This document shows, in pieces, positions 53,960 to 64,000 of a stretch of DNA of 64,000 nucleotides. The notes under the pieces are model-generated. The model ran no database searches. It was not told the origin of the DNA and saw only the letters and a list, made by a program, of their open reading frames with translations. Origin of the DNA: Dichetophora obliterata (lineage: Eukaryota; Arthropoda; Insecta; Diptera; Sciomyzidae); assembly GCA_963920525.1 (NCBI GenBank), contig OY986438.1:72734346-72798345 (forward strand), given 5' to 3'. The position numbers and the translations under genes are program-made. The stretch's first letter is position 1; each line of letters opens with the position of its first letter.

Positions 53960-56240
53960 AAAAACTTCTCTTCGGATTTTTTAATTATTATATTATGTTG
54001 TTATTTTCTCAATATTTCGAACAGCTTTGCTGTTCATCTTCAGGACACTATAAGACAAAAATTAAACAAGAAGAAAAAACTTACATTAATATCACAAAAA
54101 AAAACAAAACATTTTAAGAATATAAATTGACATTTCTCTTAAGAAAATTAAACATTTGAATAAATTAAATTTATATTTTATATTTTACACATTTATTTAT
54201 AATTTTCACATATTACGTTGCTGTTGTCTTTTATTAGTTATTATTTTATTATTTATTTTAACATAAATTAGTACAGTAAGATACAAAAAGATCTTTAATT
54301 AGTACAACGCTTAAGAATATATAATGAACTAATGAAATTAAAGGTAACACTTAACGACAATAATTTTATAGGTAAAAATAAAATAGAAATAAACATAAAA
54401 ATAAAAAATCATAATCAACAGATGGCAAATAAAAATCTTAAAGTTAGATAACTAATTATTTATTTATTGACCCTATATACACATAACATATGATTATTTA
54501 TAATTAAAATCAAATTGATTAAAACATAAAAATTGTAAGGCTTTTATTAAACTGTTCGAAAAATATAACATAATAGATTGTTCAAATTTGTTCGTACTGA
54601 CGATAGATTTAATATTAAGTTGTAGTGAATTCCATAGTTTAATGGCGTTGGTGAAGAAAAGACGTTTAGATTGTAAACAACTAAATTTCGGTATTGTAAG
54701 ATGACATGTTCGATTTGATGCACAAAAGCGCAGTTTTTGATAAAGGTATGAAGGAGTCCTGTAAATAATGAGCTTGTGTAGAAAGATACAGATTCTCGCG
54801 TTCAAATAGCTAATTATGCTACACCCCAAAATATTCTTACTGATCGCAGAGATATGTTCAAAACGACTGAGTCCGTAAACATATCTAGTCGCATCATTAA
54901 AGGCTACAAGTATTTTATGCGCTGATGTGAATGTGAATCTAGACTACTGTATACTAGTTCCGAGAATGTGATATATGGCACAATTAATTGAATAACAAGT
55001 CTCTTTTTGGTTTCAATTGGTGTAAACCTAGCAGATAGCCGAAGGCATCGCAACGTGTAATAGATTTTCCAACTATACTATTGATGTGATCAGAACATGA
55101 CAGTTTTGAGTTAATAAAAAACCCTAGATTTTTTACTTTATTCACCAATTACAAACTTTTATTATTTAATAGTATAGGAGGGATTTCAAGGTTGCTAAGT
55201 TTATCCTTGGAGATAGGCAGAACATAAGACTTCTTTGCATTAAGGCAGAGATCATTGTCAGACGCCCACTTACAAATTGCACTGAGATCGTCATTCAACC
55301 TGCAACACAAGTCATCAAGTAGTCCGATACGGTTTGAACAATACAACTGAATGTCGTCGTCATAAACATACATCAACACACACTGCACACGGTAAAAATA
55401 TCATTTATAAAGACACTAAATAGCAAGGGCCCAAGAATTGATGCCCGTGGCACACCAGTTACAATATCCTTAAGGTCGGAAAACTCATTCTGAATTTACA
55501 AAACTTTCATTTCGTAAATAAATTAGTCTTTTTTAATAAAATGCAGGGTATTACTATTTTTTGGGCGCATGACCGAACTCGCACTGAGGTTCCTAAAGTT
55601 TTTGGACAGGCGCTGATCTTAGGGTTAAAGCGAATTTTTAAAAAAAAAAACATATTCAGCCTTATCGGGAATAATTTTTCACAAGGATTCGGAAAAGGGA
55701 GACGATCGATCCTGATCTGCCTTAAGTTTGTTGACAGTGCTGTGGTCAGTACTTTGCTGAGGTTAACATTTAAATCACTTAACAAATGCTCGGAGCTTGT
55801 TTTGAGTTCATTTTTAGTTTGTTTTAAAATTTGAACAATGTTTTTAGTACTGGCTTCATTGAATATTTTAGAGGACTCCTTTGATAACTCTTTACCATTA
55901 TTTAAGTCTTCGGATATCTTGATGATGTCGTCGAACTTAGACAGCTCGGACTTTACCTTGTTGAAAAACAATTTATTTTCAGATAAAACTGAATTGTTAG
56001 ATTCACTGAGGCGTTTAACAGCAATCAAGACATGCGAAAAACAGATTTCATTGCATTCGTCACAGTAAAATTTAAAGTTGTTAAGGTACTCGTTTATGTA
56101 CAATAGACTTCTTTTTGAAAGTCCCAGACAGGTGGCATGATAACTTTTGCCGCAGATTCCCCCGCAAGCAACCATTTGCGCGTTAGAGTCAGCAGTTATG
56201 CAAGCAGAGTTATTGCAAATATTTTCCATTTTGATAATTA
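53960..56240 (-). pseudogene. Internally deleted LINE with PHD-finger ORF1 and RT remnant
   Basis: Minus strand. ORF1 starts at 56229. After a foreign segment (about 55520-55705) the RT resumes at [20 protein letters not shown] (about 55440), then YDDDIQLY where YADD is expected (about 55365), LNAKKSYVLP (about 55210), and a C-terminal SYLNARICIFLHKLIIYRTP block (about 54800). The endonuclease and first half of RT are missing. The 3' UTR contains CCTGAAGATGAACAGCAAAG (about 54050), a motif common in insect LINE tails. Related to the host LINE around the palindrome. Confidence 0.8.
55700..56229 (-). pseudogene. LINE ORF1 with PHD-like zinc finger, truncated
   Basis: From ATG 56229: CNNSACITADSNAQMVACGG, then CGKSYHATCLG and FYCDECN give a Cys4-His-Cys3 PHD-like finger (residues about 5-60). 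A Ser/Lys/Glu-rich coiled region follows to about residue 170. From about 55705 the frame runs into MITE-derived sequence, so the C-terminus is foreign. PHD-type ORF1 proteins are known from several insect LINE clades and bind the element RNA or chromatin. Confidence 0.7.
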
Positions 56241-56810
56241 AGTTGTTTTTTAATATTTCAGATCAATATTTAAACACAATTGCCTTTAAAACACAAATTG
56301 TGAGTTTTTTAGCACAAGTTAATTTTAATTTAAAAGCAGGGTGCGGAAAAATTCGTTCGCAATTGAAAATACGATCTTATCGTTCGTTTTTTGCTGTGTG
56401 TGAGAATTTTTCAAACGAAAAATTTAAAAGCATACGAACGTTCGCAATCGAAAAAGGAACGCTCTGCTTGCGTCGTTTTTTTTATCACTAATGAATTTGT
56501 GAGATTTGTATTTTTTCGAACGAATTTTTCACACAACAACAAAAAGCAACAAACGTTTGTTTGGCATTGTTCATTCAAAATGAGCGTTTGAAGAAAAAAT
56601 TTACGAACGTTCGTTTGTACGTAGAGGTATTAGACAAAATATAAGTTTGTTGTATTTTTGTACACTTGCTGACATGAAAAGATGAAACCAAAATACAGAT
56701 GTAAACTGCACATATTCATATGAGGAAAAATAATGTTTTAATAAGGTAAATAAACTTGATATGCCCAATCAAATGAAAAAAGATGGTTTGTTATGATTGT
56801 TGTTATATGA

Positions 56811-57071
56811 TTAGATTGTATGATTACTTCTTGATCTTGATGATGAAGCATCGTCAAAATTATGTTTGTGCACACTCTCGTAATGCCTTTTGATATTCCC
56901 TAGTACACATCCCATGATTGGTTTTTCGCATAAGGGACATTTGGAAATGTTACTTATTTTGTCATGGATGACCAGAGATTTTTTGTCTATTTTTGATACT
57001 CTGCCCATCACTGAAAATCCGGAAGTGAAGAACGTTTTAATACGTATGTTTTCAATAACACTGGTCTGCAA
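56811..57071 (-). CDS. BED-type zinc finger fragment of a hAT transposase
   Basis: 86 codons, no credible ATG at the start. Contains CPLCEKPIMGCVLGNIKRHY with a second His four residues beyond HYESVH, i.e. C-X2-C ... H-X4-H as in BED fingers, which bind hAT ends. The catalytic domain is not found nearby, so this is a non-autonomous remnant. Confidence 0.5.
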   Translation of the reverse strand: MQTSVIENIRIKTFFTSGFSVMGRVSKIDKKSLVIHDKISNISKCPLCEKPIMGCVLGNIKRHYESVHKHNFDDASSSRSRSNHTI

Positions 57072-57502
57072 AAGTATAAAGGCACTATTACAATAACTGG
57101 GGCGCCGTGATTAGAAAGTGTTGTTCTTTTCATAACAAAAAATGTTTGTTCGAACAAAAAATCGATACCTCAACTAGTTATCTATGTTTAACATTTTGCT
57201 GCTTGGTACAAGATCTGTTCATTAAAATATCTATATCGTTACCATTAGCTCATAGATTTGAAATCGATATTGATTGATTGAAAGATTAAAAGATAATCAA
57301 ATTAAAAAGTTGATAACTCGAAAACAAATCGATGCATCAATTTTTCTTTCGGCCATTCCTATTTTTATTAAAAGCACTTCACGAATCCATTGTAAAATCG
57401 CAGCGCACCAGTTATCGTATTCTCCTCAGTATAACTGATAAATTGGCAGTTTCGCGATCGGCACTTTCATCATATAAAGGTTTCTTCCTTTGGAGACTTT
57501 CT

Positions 57503-57720
57503 TATTCAGCTATCATGAATAATTTTTCGCACGGAATCAAAAAAGGGTGTTTTCATTTTTAATATAGCAGATAAAGACATCAAATTTTTTTTTACACTCA
57601 TGAATATTGACGTTTGATGAACAAATTTGCATTAAAAATTTCCAAATTGTTCTTGAGATTTACCTTTGAGACTACCTTTTTTGATTTTGGGCGAAAAATT
57701 ATTCATGATAGGGCTGAATA
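57503..57720. mobile_element. CCTATCATGAATAA-family MITE (copy 3)
   Basis: Starts ATTCAGCTATCATGAATAAT and ends with its inverted complement GATAGGGCTGAAT. Shares the GCATTAAAAATTTCCAAA core with copy 1. It sits inside the hAT element. A partial end recurs at 57826-57850. Confidence 0.75.
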
Positions 57721-58029
57721 CAAACGCGTCCGGAGGAATTCAGTCAATAAGATACCTTTATATGATGAAAGTACCGATCGCGAAACTTCCAATTTATCAG
57801 TTATACTGAGGCGACTTAAGATTAAGGGCGAAAAATTATTCATGATAGGGGCAGTGTCACAAGATGGAATTACCACCAAATTGCCTTTTTCTCGCATTAC
57901 ATTCTCAAGATTACCACACTCCCAAAATACCTCAAATTACCAAAAAAATACCTCAAAATTAACACAAAATCCCATAATACCTCAAAAAAGTAAAAAGAAA
58001 ATAGATACATGCAAACCACCACAAACAAG

Positions 58030-58640
58030 TGCATAAAAATACAAAAAATTAAGGTGGCAACCCTATCCACCATCTTGAATTTTAAAATTCTGACTTCGAT
58101 AGATTCGATATCAGCGACTCCCTAACACTGTTAAATGATGTTTAAATGCTTAAAAATACATATTATTAGGTGGCAACCCTATTATTTCAAAATTTTATAA
58201 TTTTGAAATTCTGACCACGGATTCGGATTCAGCGACCCATTTTTGGTGTACCATTTTTTTGCCAGCCATTTATAAAAATACAAAAAACTAAGGTGGCAAC
58301 CCTATCCACCGTCTTGAATTTTAAAATTCTGACTTCAGATTCTAAATCAGCGACCCCCTTAAACTCCTAAATGATGTTTAAAACTTTTAAAAATACATAA
58401 TATTAGGTGGCAACTCTATTATGAAAAAATTACATAATTTTTAAATTCTGACAACGGATTCGGATTCAGCGACCCATTTTTACCTGATGTTCGCACCAGC
58501 ATCGCATTTGTAAAAATAAAAAAATAGGTGACAACCCTATAACCCATTTTTATTTTTAAAATTCTGACATCAGATTCGAAATCAACAACCTCCTAGCACT
58601 GTTAAATAATGATGCGTGACCCATTTTTACCTAGTGCTCG
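58030..58640. repeat. Tandem array with alternating 115- and 122-bp units
   Basis: GGTGGCAACCCTAT (or close variants) starts at 58053, 58169, 58292, 58406 and 58527. Units alternate in sequence (CCACCATCTTGAATTTT versus ATTATTTCAAAATTTTA), giving a dimeric repeat of about 237 bp. Each unit also carries TTCTGAC and a CAGCGACCC block. Confidence 0.75.
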
Positions 58641-59253
58641 CGCCAGCACCGTATTCGTTCTCTGATATAAATCATTTATTGCTAGTGAACAAGCTTTCGT
58701 TGCATTGACTGCAGTGAGCTCTCTGACAACGATATCTTAGATCAACAATATCTATGATCTGTTTTTTATTGTTCTATCATGTTTTGTTCGTCTTCGCTGC
58801 AATCACACACATGATTTCTTTGCAGCAAGCAAGACAGTGCAGTGTAGTGTTAAATGAACAAATGTTTTGAAGCCGGTTTTAAGTGCACCTACGCAGGGCT
58901 CTAATACATACCAAACTTGATGACGCATACATAACTGAAAAGAATCCTCGCTAGACGATGTGGATGCTGACAATTGGAACATAACTTTTTTTAGGAAACG
59001 AACGTTCCTGAATTTTTCTTTGAACGATTAATTTTTATGAAAAATTGAAAACAAACGTTCGTTGCTTATTATTTTTTTGTGAAAAATTCGATCGAATAAA
59101 TTTGAAACTGACAAATTTTTCAGAGATAAAAAATACGACGCCAGCAGAGAGTTCCCCATTCGTTCGTGATAACTTGCGAGAACAATTTTATATGAGGAGA
59201 ACGATAATTGAGAACAATCGTATTTCAAACGTTCTCCGCACCCTGTTTAAAAG

Positions 59254-59825
59254 AACGAAACACAATTTGTAGGTCAGTAGTAGAATATAAGTTTGTTGTT
59301 GTTGTTTTTGTTTTGGTTAACTCCAAAAGACTGCTAAATTCTTTTGGAGTTAACACATTTTAATTCTTAGTTAATTCTAAGAACTTTTAACCCAGTAAAA
59401 TTTTTTTATTTATTTGGTTATTAAGGTCTTTTCAATTATTTGAAATAGGGTCCACTTTAAATTTTTATTGTTTATTTCATTTTTGGTGATTAAAACTGCA
59501 AGCCGACACAAGCACAAATTCTTGAAATTTAAATGAAAGAGCGGATTAAAAAGCACGTCTGACCTGTTTGCGGTAACAATTGCAATTGTAAAAATATATA
59601 ATTTTTTTAGAATTATATTTGAGCTTAAAACAAATATTTGCATTAATAAGACTAGTTTTTGTAAAGAGAAATCAGAAGCTCGTGCCTCCGTGGATAATTC
59701 ACTATTTCAGCAAAAGAAAAAATTTTTCTTGTTGCCGATAAAGTAAGCGGTTATCATTAACTGATGTCAGAATTAAAAATTAACTATCGCAATCTATTTC
59801 TTTGAGAATTAAATTACAAAACATA
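59254..59825. other. Non-coding stretch
   Basis: Contains CTAAATTCTTTTGGAGTTAA repeats near 59320-59390 but no gene. Confidence 0.35.
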
Positions 59826-60120
59826 GATTACGATTACAGTAATCGTAATTGTAACTTTGCTTTTAAAGTAGTTTCTGTAGTCGCAATCAAAAAATTATTA
59901 TGACTACAGTTATCATAATTGTAATTTTTAATTGTAACGATTACTGTTATCGTAATAAAAAATGTTTTGATTACTACAGTAATTGAAATTGTATTTTTTA
60001 TTAATAACGATTACTGTAATTATAATAAAAGATATTTCGATTATAATTACGGTAATCGAAATCTTTATTTTTTTAAGATTACGATTATAGTTTTTAATTG
60101 TAATGGTAGTTTATCTGTAA
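59826..60120. repeat. Array of GATTACAGTAATC-type palindromes
   Basis: Variants of ATTACGATTACAGTAATCGT recur about five times (59828, 59908, 59938, 60005, 60045) with decayed copies between. The same motif occurs once near 10850. Confidence 0.55.
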
Positions 60121-60599
60121 TCTGACCAGAAATCAATGCAGGCACTTAAAACCTTTCCAACGATATCTTGATACATAATTTAAAAGTAAATTAAAAATAA
60201 TTAAAGCAATTCACGAAAAACAGCATTATCTTTAATCCGAATGAAAAAATATTAAACTTTTAAATGCAGATTGAAATAAATTTTTCAGGACTATTATTTC
60301 TGACTATTATTTGTTAAACTACCACACCAGGCAATATTTTTACAAAAAATATATTTTTAGAAGTTATTTCAAACCGTTCCAGCTCACGGATGGCTATCGC
60401 TACTGTCGAAATATTTGGAAAATCACCATAACATTAGCAAGGATTATTTTGAGGAACACACAAGAACAATTTTTAGTCGTGAGATGCCTTTATTTTTAAA
60501 GATCAAAGAACCAAGTCATGCGCCTTATACAAACAAGGTGTGGTCTTTGTCTTGAAAGGGATAGATTGTTTAGAGGAATTGACTGGAACCATACGTGAA
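60121..60599. other. Non-coding stretch
   Basis: No supported gene or element boundary. Confidence 0.3.
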
Positions 60600-60880
60600 T
60601 TATTATACGCGAAACAACCGTGAAAGACAATTTGAATTGCTTTTAACCGAGGCTAGTGTTATGCCTTAACCTCGGCAAGCATTTCCAGCCCTTAGTCGTG
60701 TTCCTGTCCTTTAATTTCACATTTTCCCACAACTTATTTGTGGATTTTTAGTTTTCCATAATTACATGTAGGAAAGCACAAAGAAAGTGAAAAGAACCAT
60801 GCCCGAGCCCGGATTCGAACCAGGGACCTGGGTTGATAGTCTAGCGCACTCTCCACTAGACTACAAAGGCTGACAACAAC
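60600..60880 (-). mobile_element. tRNA-derived SINE (second family)
   Basis: On the minus strand from about 60873: GCCTTTGTAGTCTAGTGGAG (A box) and GGTTCGAATCC (B box) with a T-stem CCTGG/CCGGG, followed by an unrelated body to about 60600. The anticodon and acceptor stems do not pair, so it is not a functional tRNA. Ends are approximate; no clear target duplication. Confidence 0.6.
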
Positions 60881-61125
60881 TTAGTGACCAACAACTTAAG
60901 GATTTCTACGCATCCTAATTTTGCCATCTAAAATTTTTTATGCAGCTTCCGTTAGACTTTCTGCTTTTCTTATTTGTTCTTGTTGAGATAATTCAGTCGC
61001 ATTATTTACAGAATTCAGTTAAAAACATTTAACTTTAATTTTTTTGATCACATTATTCATCATTATTCATCATTAAACCGACTCAACAAAAATAGTTTCA
61101 ACTATGCCGTTAGGTCAGTGTATAT

Positions 61126-61738
61126 TAGGGCGTATCGAATTACAATTTTTTTCGAATTTTACATTCTGAGAGGTCTCAAAAGTTTCATAGGGTGGTAAAG
61201 ATCTCCAAAAAAAAAAATTTAGAAAAAATATAAAGATCTCTAGATGATGTGTAGATGTGAAACCTTTAGAATACTGCAGAAATTTTTAGTAAAACTACTT
61301 TTTCACCAAACATCGTTACCTAAAAATGAGACAAAAAGGACTTAAAAATCAAAGTTTTGAGTTTCCATTGTTTTCAAATACATTTAATTTAAATCTTTTT
61401 GATCAAAAGTCCAGTAAACCGACTCAACAAAAATAGTTTCAACTGTACCGTTAGGTCAGTGTATATTAGGGCGTATCGAATTACCATTTTTTTCGAATTT
61501 TACATTCTAAGAGGTCTCAAAAGTTTCATAGGGTGATAAAGATCTTTCAAAATAAAAATTATAGGAAAAAATAAGGATGTCTTCCTCTTCCGCAAGGACA
61601 AAGTTGTTTTTTAAGAAAAACAGTCAAAAATCACGATATCAAAATGCTTTAATTTTTGTAAAAAAAACTACATATGTCTTAAAGTAAAAGTAAATAAAGA
61701 CCTCTTAGAATACAATCTAAATTTTTCGATACGCCCTA
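61126..61738. mobile_element. TA-flanked MITE with ends TAGGGCGTATCGAA and an internal 340-bp duplication
   Basis: The left end TAGGGCGTATCGAA (61126) is inverted at 61725-61738. The left 130 bp, with upstream flank, are repeated directly from about 61410 (second end at 61466). No coding capacity. Confidence 0.55.
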
Positions 61739-62313
61739 GTGTATATCGGTCATTCCATGTCAAATCGGACGCTTTTCGAAACTCTCATTTCTGTAAAAAT
61801 TTGATACTTGTAAAAATTTGATACGTGGATAGTACTTTAAAAAAGAAAAATATTTGCATATTCTTTTGTAGTTTTCAATTTTTTTCTTGCAGGTATACAC
61901 AGTGAAAAATTATAAAGAAAAACAAAAATTGTCATTCGGACATGAACTCAAACAACTATATCTTCTAAACCGTTCGTCCTACAAAAAAATGTTGAGAACA
62001 TATTTTAAAGATCTTGACTTGGTCTTTATTGTGGTGTCCTTTTTTACAAACACTTTCGTAGAAAATTTTAAATTTGTTGACCACTAAAAATTTTATTCAC
62101 ATATTTCATAGTCAGCACCACTATTTTTTTGGCACTTTGAAAATATTATCGTATTGAGGCATTCATTCTTAATGCATTCTCAAAATTTGATGTTGGAGAA
62201 TCAATGTTTACTATTTTAAACGAAATTTTTAAAAACTGACTACTCAATTTTTAAGTACAAAATACTTTAATTTTTAATTAAAAATGGAATTTTTAGTATT
62301 TTTTGATAAGCTT
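61739..62313. other. AT-rich non-coding stretch
   Basis: One short open frame (61887-62087) with no recognisable domain; nothing else seen. Confidence 0.3.
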
Positions 62314-62800
62314 GGTACATATCGTCTCTGGATCAACAAAAACAGTTACATGTATTTCAGTAACTTTTCAGGAGAGTAAAAAAACCAATTTTTGACAGAG
62401 CATTTCTACTACTGCGAGCAATAACTGTTTTTGATCACTTCTAAATCATAAGAGATATAAAAAACTGCAAGTGCAGAAATGTGGGTAATAGATAGTGTAA
62501 ACAAAATATGCTATAAACAAATTTACAAAAATCACATAACTGTTTTTTCTGGTCAGTCTCATTGAAAAATTTTATCAACTCGTTAAAATATACCATTCCT
62601 CTGCAAAACTCCATTTTTTAAATTTGCTAAAAAAAATGTTGTTTGTAATTCCATGATATATACTATATTAATCCAAAATTATGTGAAATTGTTTAACATT
62701 TTATTTATAATTTTTTTTTTGTTCTTGTAAACTTGAACAAAAGTTGAAAAAGTTGATGTGGATGTAGTGCGCATAAGTTACGATACAATCGTAATGCTTA

Positions 62801-63313
62801 ATGGTATTGCTTAAAGCACGACCGTATGGCTTAATTAATTTCCTGCTGAAAAAATTGCTAGAAGTAAACAAAATATTTTACTTCTCAGATGGAGCAGTCA
62901 CTCAATATAACAAAAAAAATTTTATAAATCTATGCAAGCACAAAGTCGATTTCAATATCCCCGGAGAATGGCACTTTTTCGCAACATCGCACGGCAAAGG
63001 GCCATGTGATGGTTTGGCAGATACAGTAAAAAGACTTGCGGCAAAGCCTAGTCTGCAAACATTAATAATCCGACAAATACTCCTGTAGTATTTTATAATT
63101 GGGTTTCAAACAACATGACAAGTATTGAATCGGAATATTTTTCATCAAAGCAGTACAACTCTGAAAAACAATCTCTCAAAAAGCGATTCGAAATACGCAA
63201 AAATGATACGCGGGACGTTGATACGCGGGACGCTAACCCACCATTCCTTTATACCACGGGGCAAATGGAAAATTGATATGCGCATTACATCATCTTTTTC
63301 AACTATTGTTTAA
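62801..63313 (+). pseudogene. Transposase-like ORF remnant
   Basis: A + frame to 63088 contains IFYFSDGAVTQYNKKNFINL, GEWHFFATSHGKGPCDGLAD and VKRLAAKPSLQ. In other frames it continues with SLKKRFEIRKND and THHSFIPRGKWK to 63313. From memory this block pattern belongs to a family of transposon-encoded proteins common in insects, where the Asp and His-Gly-Lys blocks look like a DDE-type core. A short tandem duplication (GATACGCGGGACG, twice near 63210-63230) and frameshifts break it. Confidence 0.5.
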
Positions 63314-63422
63314 GTTTACAAGAACAAAAAAAAATTATAAATAAAATGTTAAAACAATTTTACATAATTTAGTATTAACATAGGGATACGTCACATAATT
63401 AAAACCAAGAAATATTTTATGA

Positions 63423-63688
63423 AATTGAAGGGCTTATTGCAAGAACATGATAAGCCACATAAAAATTATTTTTAAATAATCGACTCTAAAGTTTTGAAAA
63501 AATGTGGTTTTGTATGAAGAAATGGAATTGAACACGGAAAATTTTACAAATAGGTAAGAATATTAATAAGAAATAGCCAAAATCTCTTCAGTGGTTGTTG
63601 GCATTACATTGAGTAATGTATTCAGCCTAAAAAATTGATTTTTTAGATCATGTGACTTATCACGTTATTGCAATAAGCCCTTCAATTT
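63423..63688. mobile_element. Nested 266-bp MITE
   Basis: Ends AATTGAAGGGCTTATTGCAA and the inverted complement at 63657-63688. It abuts the right arm of the enclosing element. Non-coding. Confidence 0.55.
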
Positions 63689-64000
63689 AAAAAATAGAGT
63701 GTCTGCAGAGGAATAGTGTATTTTAACGAGTTGATAAAAGTTTTTAATGTGAGTTTACATATCGTCGCTGCGCCAACAAAAACAGTTATGTGATTTTTGT
63801 TATTTTTTTTATAGCATATTTTGTTTACACTATCTATTACTACCCACATTTCTGCATTTGCTATTACCCACAGAAGTGATCAAAAACAGTTATTGCTCGC
63901 AGTACTAGAAATGCTCTGAAAAAATTTGTTTTTTTGCTCTCCTGAAAAGTTACTGAAATGCATATAACTGTTTTTGTTGGCGCAGCGACGATATGTACCT

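Larger units (their letters stand above)
56337..59245. mobile_element. hAT element, 2.9 kb, with perfect 8-bp target duplication
   Basis: Ends CAGGGTGCGGA (56337 and inverted to 59245) flanked by TTTAAAAG (56329-56336, 59246-59253). Subterminal regions on both sides carry repeated GAACGTTCG/CGTTCGTT motifs. The interior holds a BED-type finger frame, a MITE copy and a tandem array, so most transposase sequence is lost. Confidence 0.85.
62314..63999. mobile_element. DNA transposon with about 310-bp terminal inverted repeats, at the window edge
   Basis: Left arm 62314-62622 and right arm 63684-63999 are inverted complements (GGTACATATCGTC... at the ends). The right arm is itself a hairpin: ACATATCGTCGCTGCGCCAA occurs inverted within it at 63757 and 63995. 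The interior has a decayed coding region and a nested MITE. The right end coincides with the window end, so the target duplication cannot be read. Confidence 0.7.

Noticed and set aside
60790..60873. tRNA gene on the minus strand
   Set aside because: A and B boxes and the T stem are good, but acceptor and anticodon stems do not pair and a SINE body follows.
1..64000. CRISPR arrays, operons or bacterial signals
   Set aside because: The sequence is eukaryotic (GT-AG intron, LINEs, SINEs, mariner). No regular spacer-repeat arrays; the repeats seen are transposon derived.

Overview
This is AT-rich eukaryotic DNA in which every recognisable coding stretch belongs to a transposable or virus-like element. 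I found no convincing host gene. The mix is RTE, jockey/CR1-like and I-like LINEs, Ty3/gypsy, mariner, Tc1-like, hAT, piggyBac-type MITEs and tRNA-derived SINEs. With the small introns and low GC this suggests an insect, most likely a dipteran, but no host marker fixes the species.

The outstanding object is a 17.2-kb, almost perfectly palindromic element at 17437-34649. Each 8.6-kb arm carries the same genes, head to head around a 10-bp spacer at 26052-26061. These are a protein-primed family-B DNA polymerase of the Polinton/Maverick-adintovirus type (two exons, 1248 aa) and a 250-aa A32/FtsK-like packaging ATPase. Each arm also has a small zinc-knuckle frame and a short remnant resembling the N-terminus of a capsid-like protein, both antisense to the polymerase. 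No integrase, intact capsid gene or separate protease is visible. The element interrupts a LINE reading frame, with a direct repeat of the target at both ends (TCAAGA, extendable to TTCAAGAA). The LINE frame resumes exactly on the far side, so this is a real insertion and not an assembly fold-back. A piggyBac-type MITE sits at mirror positions in both arms, so the arms were duplicated or homogenised after that MITE arrived.

Layout: 1-1802, LINE 3' end with poly(A). 1803-11153, AT-rich DNA with MITEs, a hairpin array, a 1.5-kb element with perfect 45-bp inverted ends and a decayed transposon ORF. 11166-14411, full-length RTE LINE with an intact 997-aa ORF (minus). 14923-17436 and 34656-35300, the split host LINE around the palindrome. 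35304-36660, decayed Tc1-like element. 39800-41995, hAT-type fold-back array containing an intact mariner. 44997-48002, hAT element holding a MITE split by a LINE fragment and another MITE split by a SINE. 48676-53913, Ty3/gypsy element with a broken pol. 53960-56240, LINE with a PHD-finger ORF1 (minus). 56337-59245, second hAT with a BED-type finger and a tandem array. 59254-64000, palindromic repeats, a SINE, and a transposon with about 310-bp inverted ends that reaches the window edge.

Working together: the polymerase and ATPase are a replication and packaging pair of a linear, protein-primed replicon. A 0.66-kb leader repeat rich in TATAAA and GATAAG motifs lies upstream of each of the two genes, suggesting shared regulation. 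The absence of integrase and intact capsid suggests an inverted-duplication derivative that depends on a fuller relative.
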